Shown here: positions 61,377-64,000 of the stretch, piece after piece
Layout: every line of letters begins with the position of its first letter
Position numbering within the stretch: the first letter of the stretch is position 1
Assembly (NCBI GenBank): GCA_048268005.1
Contig: JBLWWJ010000002.1
Location: forward strand, 310,001 to 374,000
Length of the DNA: 64,000 nt
Direction: 5' to 3'
Source of the DNA: Ancylomarina sp048268005
GTDB lineage: Bacteria; Bacteroidota; Bacteroidia; Bacteroidales; Marinifilaceae
The notes under the pieces: generated by a model
What the model saw: only the letters and a program-made list of their open reading frames with translations
Databases searched by the model: none
What the model was told of the DNA's origin: nothing
Program-made: the position numbers and the translations under genes

Positions 61377-62732
61377 TTAGCTCATTTCTTTAATCATCAG
61401 ATCAATACCCTGACGAACTAAGTCTTGTACGTTAATTTTAGAAGTACAAACAAATTCGCACAAAGCAAGATCCTCAGGAGCTACTTCGTAAATACCTAAT
61501 TGTTCCATCTGATCGATATCTTCAACCATAATAGATTTAATTAGTTGTAACGGAAGTACGTCCATTGGTAATACTTTATCGTATTCTCCAGTCATTACAA
61601 AGGCACGGTGCTCACCATGAAGATTGGCATCTAAACGGTATTCTTTGTTTGGCGTTAACCAAGAAAAGAATGTTTTAGACATAGAGAATTTCTTCAAGCC
61701 AGGAAGTGCCCAACCTAAGAATTCATACTCGTCACCTTCAGGAATAACTGTGATTTGAGAATCGTAATAACCTAAAAATCCGTCTTCAGGAATTTGAGTT
61801 CCTGTAAGAACATTACCCGAAATAACACGAATCTTATCGTCATCTTTAAGCTGTGCTTTAAGAATGTTACGAACCGATGCTCCTAAGATAGTATTGTAGT
61901 ATGCAGGATTCTTAACCTCAGAACCAGTAAGTGCAATTTTACGGCTTACGTCGTAAATTCCTTTTTGGAATAATCTACCAATGAAAAGAATTTCTTGTGG
62001 ACGAATTACCCAAACAACATCACCTTTATTGATAGGATCAAGTTTGTGAATTTGAACGCCAACATTACCAGCAGGGTGAACACCAGCAAATTTGTTGATC
62101 ACAACATTTTTTGCTTCAGTGAAAACTTTTGATTGTGTTTTCTGTGCATCGATGTTTAAGTGAACTTTCCCATCGGTAAGCTTTGTTAAAGCATCAAGAC
62201 CCATTTGGAAAGCCTCAGCTTCACCCTCAACTAAATAATCGAAATCGGCAGCAAGAGGCGCAGAATCGAAAGCAGAAATGTAGATTGCTTTTGGCGCTTC
62301 AGCAGGATTTGCGATAACGTCGTAAGGACGCTGACGAAGGAAAGCCCATAAACCTGATTTTAATAATTCTCCTTTAACTTCATCGCGAGATAAGTCAGTA
62401 GGATTAGCTTTTTTGAATTCCTCGTATTGCAATTCATTGTCAGCCTGAATAACGACTTCAAGAATTTTTCTTCTTTCGCCACGATTCACGGCAACAACCT
62501 TACCACTAACCGGAGACGTAAAATTAATTTCAGGACGATACTTGTCGAAGAATAAAGCAGAACCTGCTTTTACTTCAGCATCAACCTTTACTTTTAATTT
62601 AGGAGTAAGTCCAGGAAAATCGGTAGGTTTAATTGCAAATGTCTCAGAACGATCAGCCTTTTCAAGTACTTTTTCAGCCTTTCCTATCAGCTTAATATCT
62701 AAGCCTTTTTTGATCTTTTTAACTTCAGACAT
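61377..62732 (-). CDS. nqrA: Na+-translocating NADH:quinone reductase subunit A
   Basis: A 451-residue soluble, membrane-attached subunit and first gene of the operon. GLDIKLIGKAEK near 9-20, TDFPGLTPKLKVKVDAEV near 37-54 and KINVQDLVRQGIDLM near the C-terminus fit NqrA. It is involved in quinone binding on the cytoplasmic side. nqrA-B gap 23 bases. A TATCTTTG element on the minus strand (62872-62865) lies about 130 bases before the start and probably serves the operon. Confidence 0.96.
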   Translation of the reverse strand: MSEVKKIKKGLDIKLIGKAEKVLEKADRSETFAIKPTDFPGLTPKLKVKVDAEVKAGSALFFDKYRPEINFTSPVSGKVVAVNRGERRKILEVVIQADNELQYEEFKKANPTDLSRDEVKGELLKSGLWAFLRQRPYDVIANPAEAPKAIYISAFDSAPLAADFDYLVEGEAEAFQMGLDALTKLTDGKVHLNIDAQKTQSKVFTEAKNVVINKFAGVHPAGNVGVQIHKLDPINKGDVVWVIRPQEILFIGRLFQKGIYDVSRKIALTGSEVKNPAYYNTILGASVRNILKAQLKDDDKIRVISGNVLTGTQIPEDGFLGYYDSQITVIPEGDEYEFLGWALPGLKKFSMSKTFFSWLTPNKEYRLDANLHGEHRAFVMTGEYDKVLPMDVLPLQLIKSIMVEDIDQMEQLGIYEVAPEDLALCEFVCTSKINVQDLVRQGIDLMIKEMS

Positions 62733-62864
62733 GTTAAACTATTTGATATGATTAATTTGTTTCAAAATTAACTAAATCCAAGCCCCTATTTAATATGAAA
62801 ATGATATCTAAGTGCTGTTTTAGAACTTATAGAAACCAGATAGGATGTCTTGGAAAATCGAAAA

Positions 62865-62872
62865 CAAAGATA
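62865..62872 (-). promoter_or_regulatory. Promoter -7 element of the nqr operon
   Basis: On the minus strand TATCTTTG matches TAnnTTTG. A -33 box at standard distance is not clear. It would give a leader of about 130 bases before nqrA. Confidence 0.5.
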
Positions 62873-62885
62873 TAAAGCAATTTTA

Positions 62886-62893
62886 TATATTTG
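62886..62893 (+). promoter_or_regulatory. Promoter -7 element of the DUF5103 gene
   Basis: TATATTTG matches TAnnTTTG, 44 bases before the start codon. It is divergent from the nqr element 13 bases away. Confidence 0.45.
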
Positions 62894-62936
62894 TAGTAAT
62901 TCTTATAATTTATAAACATCATATATAGATATCCAA

Positions 62937-64000
62937 ATGTATAAGTTCCTACTTAGAGTTTTTTTTATTTCACACCTCTGTATCTCTTATTGTCTAGGCA
63001 CTTTCGCTTCAGAATATACGGATGTTTATACGAATAAAATTGAAAAAGTTAGCATTCATACTGTTCAATGTTTTCCAGTTGGATGGGAGATGTCACCTCC
63101 CATTGTTGAATTGAATAGTCAAAATCAACTTTTATTCTCATTTGATGAATTGGGAAAAGATATTCAGGATTACTCGTATCGATTTATTCATTGTGATGCC
63201 AATTGGAAATCATCTGAATTAAGTGAATTCGATTTTTTGGATGGTTTTTCTGAAAATCAGATTCAAGATTATGAATTCTCATTTAATACAAATGTTGACT
63301 ATATACATTATTCACTTTTGCTTCCAAATGAAGATGTGAAATTGAAACTTTCAGGAAATTATATTCTGGAAATTTATCAAGATTTCGACCTTGAAAATGT
63401 AGTGCTTCGTCAACGGTTTATGGTTTTAGATTCCAAAGTTGAATTAAAGGGGAAAGTCAAGCATCCTATTGATATGGCTAGAAGGAAAACTCATCAGGAA
63501 GTCATGTTTAGCATTTTTCATCCTAATTTTTTGATTGATAATCCGCATTCGGATCTGACAGTTATTCTTCGTCAAAATGATAGGAATGACGGAAGCCAGA
63601 AGATAGTAAAACCGGTGTTTGTGCGTAAAGATGAATTGGTGTTTGATAACAATCAGGAATATGTGTTTTCTGGTAATAATGAGTTTCATTATTTTGACCT
63701 AAAGAGTTTTCGTTATCAGTCCATTTATATTCGTTCCATTGAAAATGTAGATGAAGAGACTATCGTTACTTTGAGTTCTGGAAAAGTTCGTCAATTTGAT
63801 CCTTATATATACAGGAGAGATAATAATGGTATTTCTGTTATTTCTGTTGATGAGAGAAAAGAACCAACAACTGAAGCTGATTATGCACATGTTGTTTTTA
63901 CACTTCCTTTTGAAAATGAATTGAAGCATGGCGAAATGTATGTTTACGGTGCTTTTAATAATTGGGAGTGTAATGAGAATAATCGAATGGTTTACGACCA
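62937..64000 (+). CDS. T9SS plug protein, DUF5103 family (5' part; gene runs off the window end)
   Basis: An ATG at 62937 opens a frame without a stop to the window end, giving 354 complete codons. A signal peptide (about residues 1-25, ending GTFAS) is followed by beta-rich segments: VGWEMSPPIVELNSQNQLLFSFD near 48-70, YSYRFIHCDANWKSSELSEFDFLDG near 78-102 and GNYILEIYQDFD. These are the conserved start of DUF5103 proteins, which close the unused lateral opening of the T9SS translocon SprA/Sov. No other T9SS channel gene is in the window. The reading frame was worked out by hand. Confidence 0.85.
   Translation, partial: MYKFLLRVFFISHLCISYCLGTFASEYTDVYTNKIEKVSIHTVQCFPVGWEMSPPIVELNSQNQLLFSFDELGKDIQDYSYRFIHCDANWKSSELSEFDFLDGFSENQIQDYEFSFNTNVDYIHYSLLLPNEDVKLKLSGNYILEIYQDFDLENVVLRQRFMVLDSKVELKGKVKHPIDMARRKTHQEVMFSIFHPNFLIDNPHSDLTVILRQNDRNDGSQKIVKPVFVRKDELVFDNNQEYVFSGNNEFHYFDLKSFRYQSIYIRSIENVDEETIVTLSSGKVRQFDPYIYRRDNNGISVISVDERKEPTTEADYAHVVFTLPFENELKHGEMYVYGAFNNWECNENNRMVYD

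Noticed and set aside
63444..63929. Minus-strand ORFs near the window end
   Set aside because: They are antisense to the DUF5103 gene, which is open from 62937 to the edge with a signal peptide and family features.
1..64000. CRISPR arrays, tRNA/rRNA genes, insertion sequences, prophage
   Set aside because: No regularly spaced repeats, no transposase or integrase reading frames and no recognisable RNA genes were found on either strand.

Overview
The window is a chromosomal segment of an AT-rich member of the Bacteroidota. The evidence is four SusC/SusD pairs, Bacteroidota-type promoters (TTTG, about 19 bases, then TAnnTTTG or close to it), a PorG-like protein and a DUF5103 plug protein of the type IX secretion system (T9SS), a complete Na+-NQR operon and KorAB. 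A marine, anaerobic or facultative lineage near Marinilabiliales/Bacteroidales fits best. That placement is inference. I found no rRNA, tRNA, CRISPR array, insertion sequence or prophage.

Region 1 (1-13750) is housekeeping: the 5' part of manA (minus), udk, a DEDDy exonuclease, an unknown lipoprotein, an alpha/beta hydrolase and pdxJ (both minus), a CBS-domain protein and nadK. Then comes an envelope-biogenesis cluster, porG-like, uppS, bamA, two ompH/skp genes and murI, and a gamma-carbonic anhydrase homologue on the minus strand. The order porG-uppS-bamA-ompH-ompH is the one I recall from Porphyromonas gingivalis.

Region 2 (13752-34550) is the most unusual part. Four complete SusC-SusD units stand head to tail, spaced about 5.1-5.3 kb, with no glycoside hydrolase, protease, ECF sigma/anti-sigma or hybrid two-component gene among them. 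Each unit has its own intrinsic terminator, a promoter of identical layout (TTTG-N19-CACTTTTG), a leader of about 165-180 nt, and a nearly identical 5' coding end (signal peptide, carboxypeptidase-like domain, TonB-box region). After about residue 120 the proteins diverge. Leaders 3 and 4 share a hairpin with a compensatory base-pair change.

Region 3 (34550-52540) holds korAB (2-oxoacid:ferredoxin oxidoreductase), a large protein joining receiver-like domains to a PPDK/PEP-synthase type ATP-grasp domain, folE-fabD, a probable futalosine hydrolase, a MATE exporter, tandem Mn-type and Fe-type superoxide dismutases, a nitroreductase, a small secreted protein, proline dehydrogenase, a third OmpH-like protein, a glycosyltransferase, TonB and a FtsB/DivIC-like protein.

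Region 4 (52541-64000) is bioenergetic: a fused 2-oxoacid dehydrogenase E1 with a cysteine-bearing linker, a small membrane protein, apbE and nqrABCDEF on the minus strand, then the start of a DUF5103 T9SS plug gene. ApbE would attach FMN to NqrB and NqrC. KorAB and E1 would supply reduced carriers, and the Na+ gradient and TonB would support uptake through the SusC/SusD transporters.
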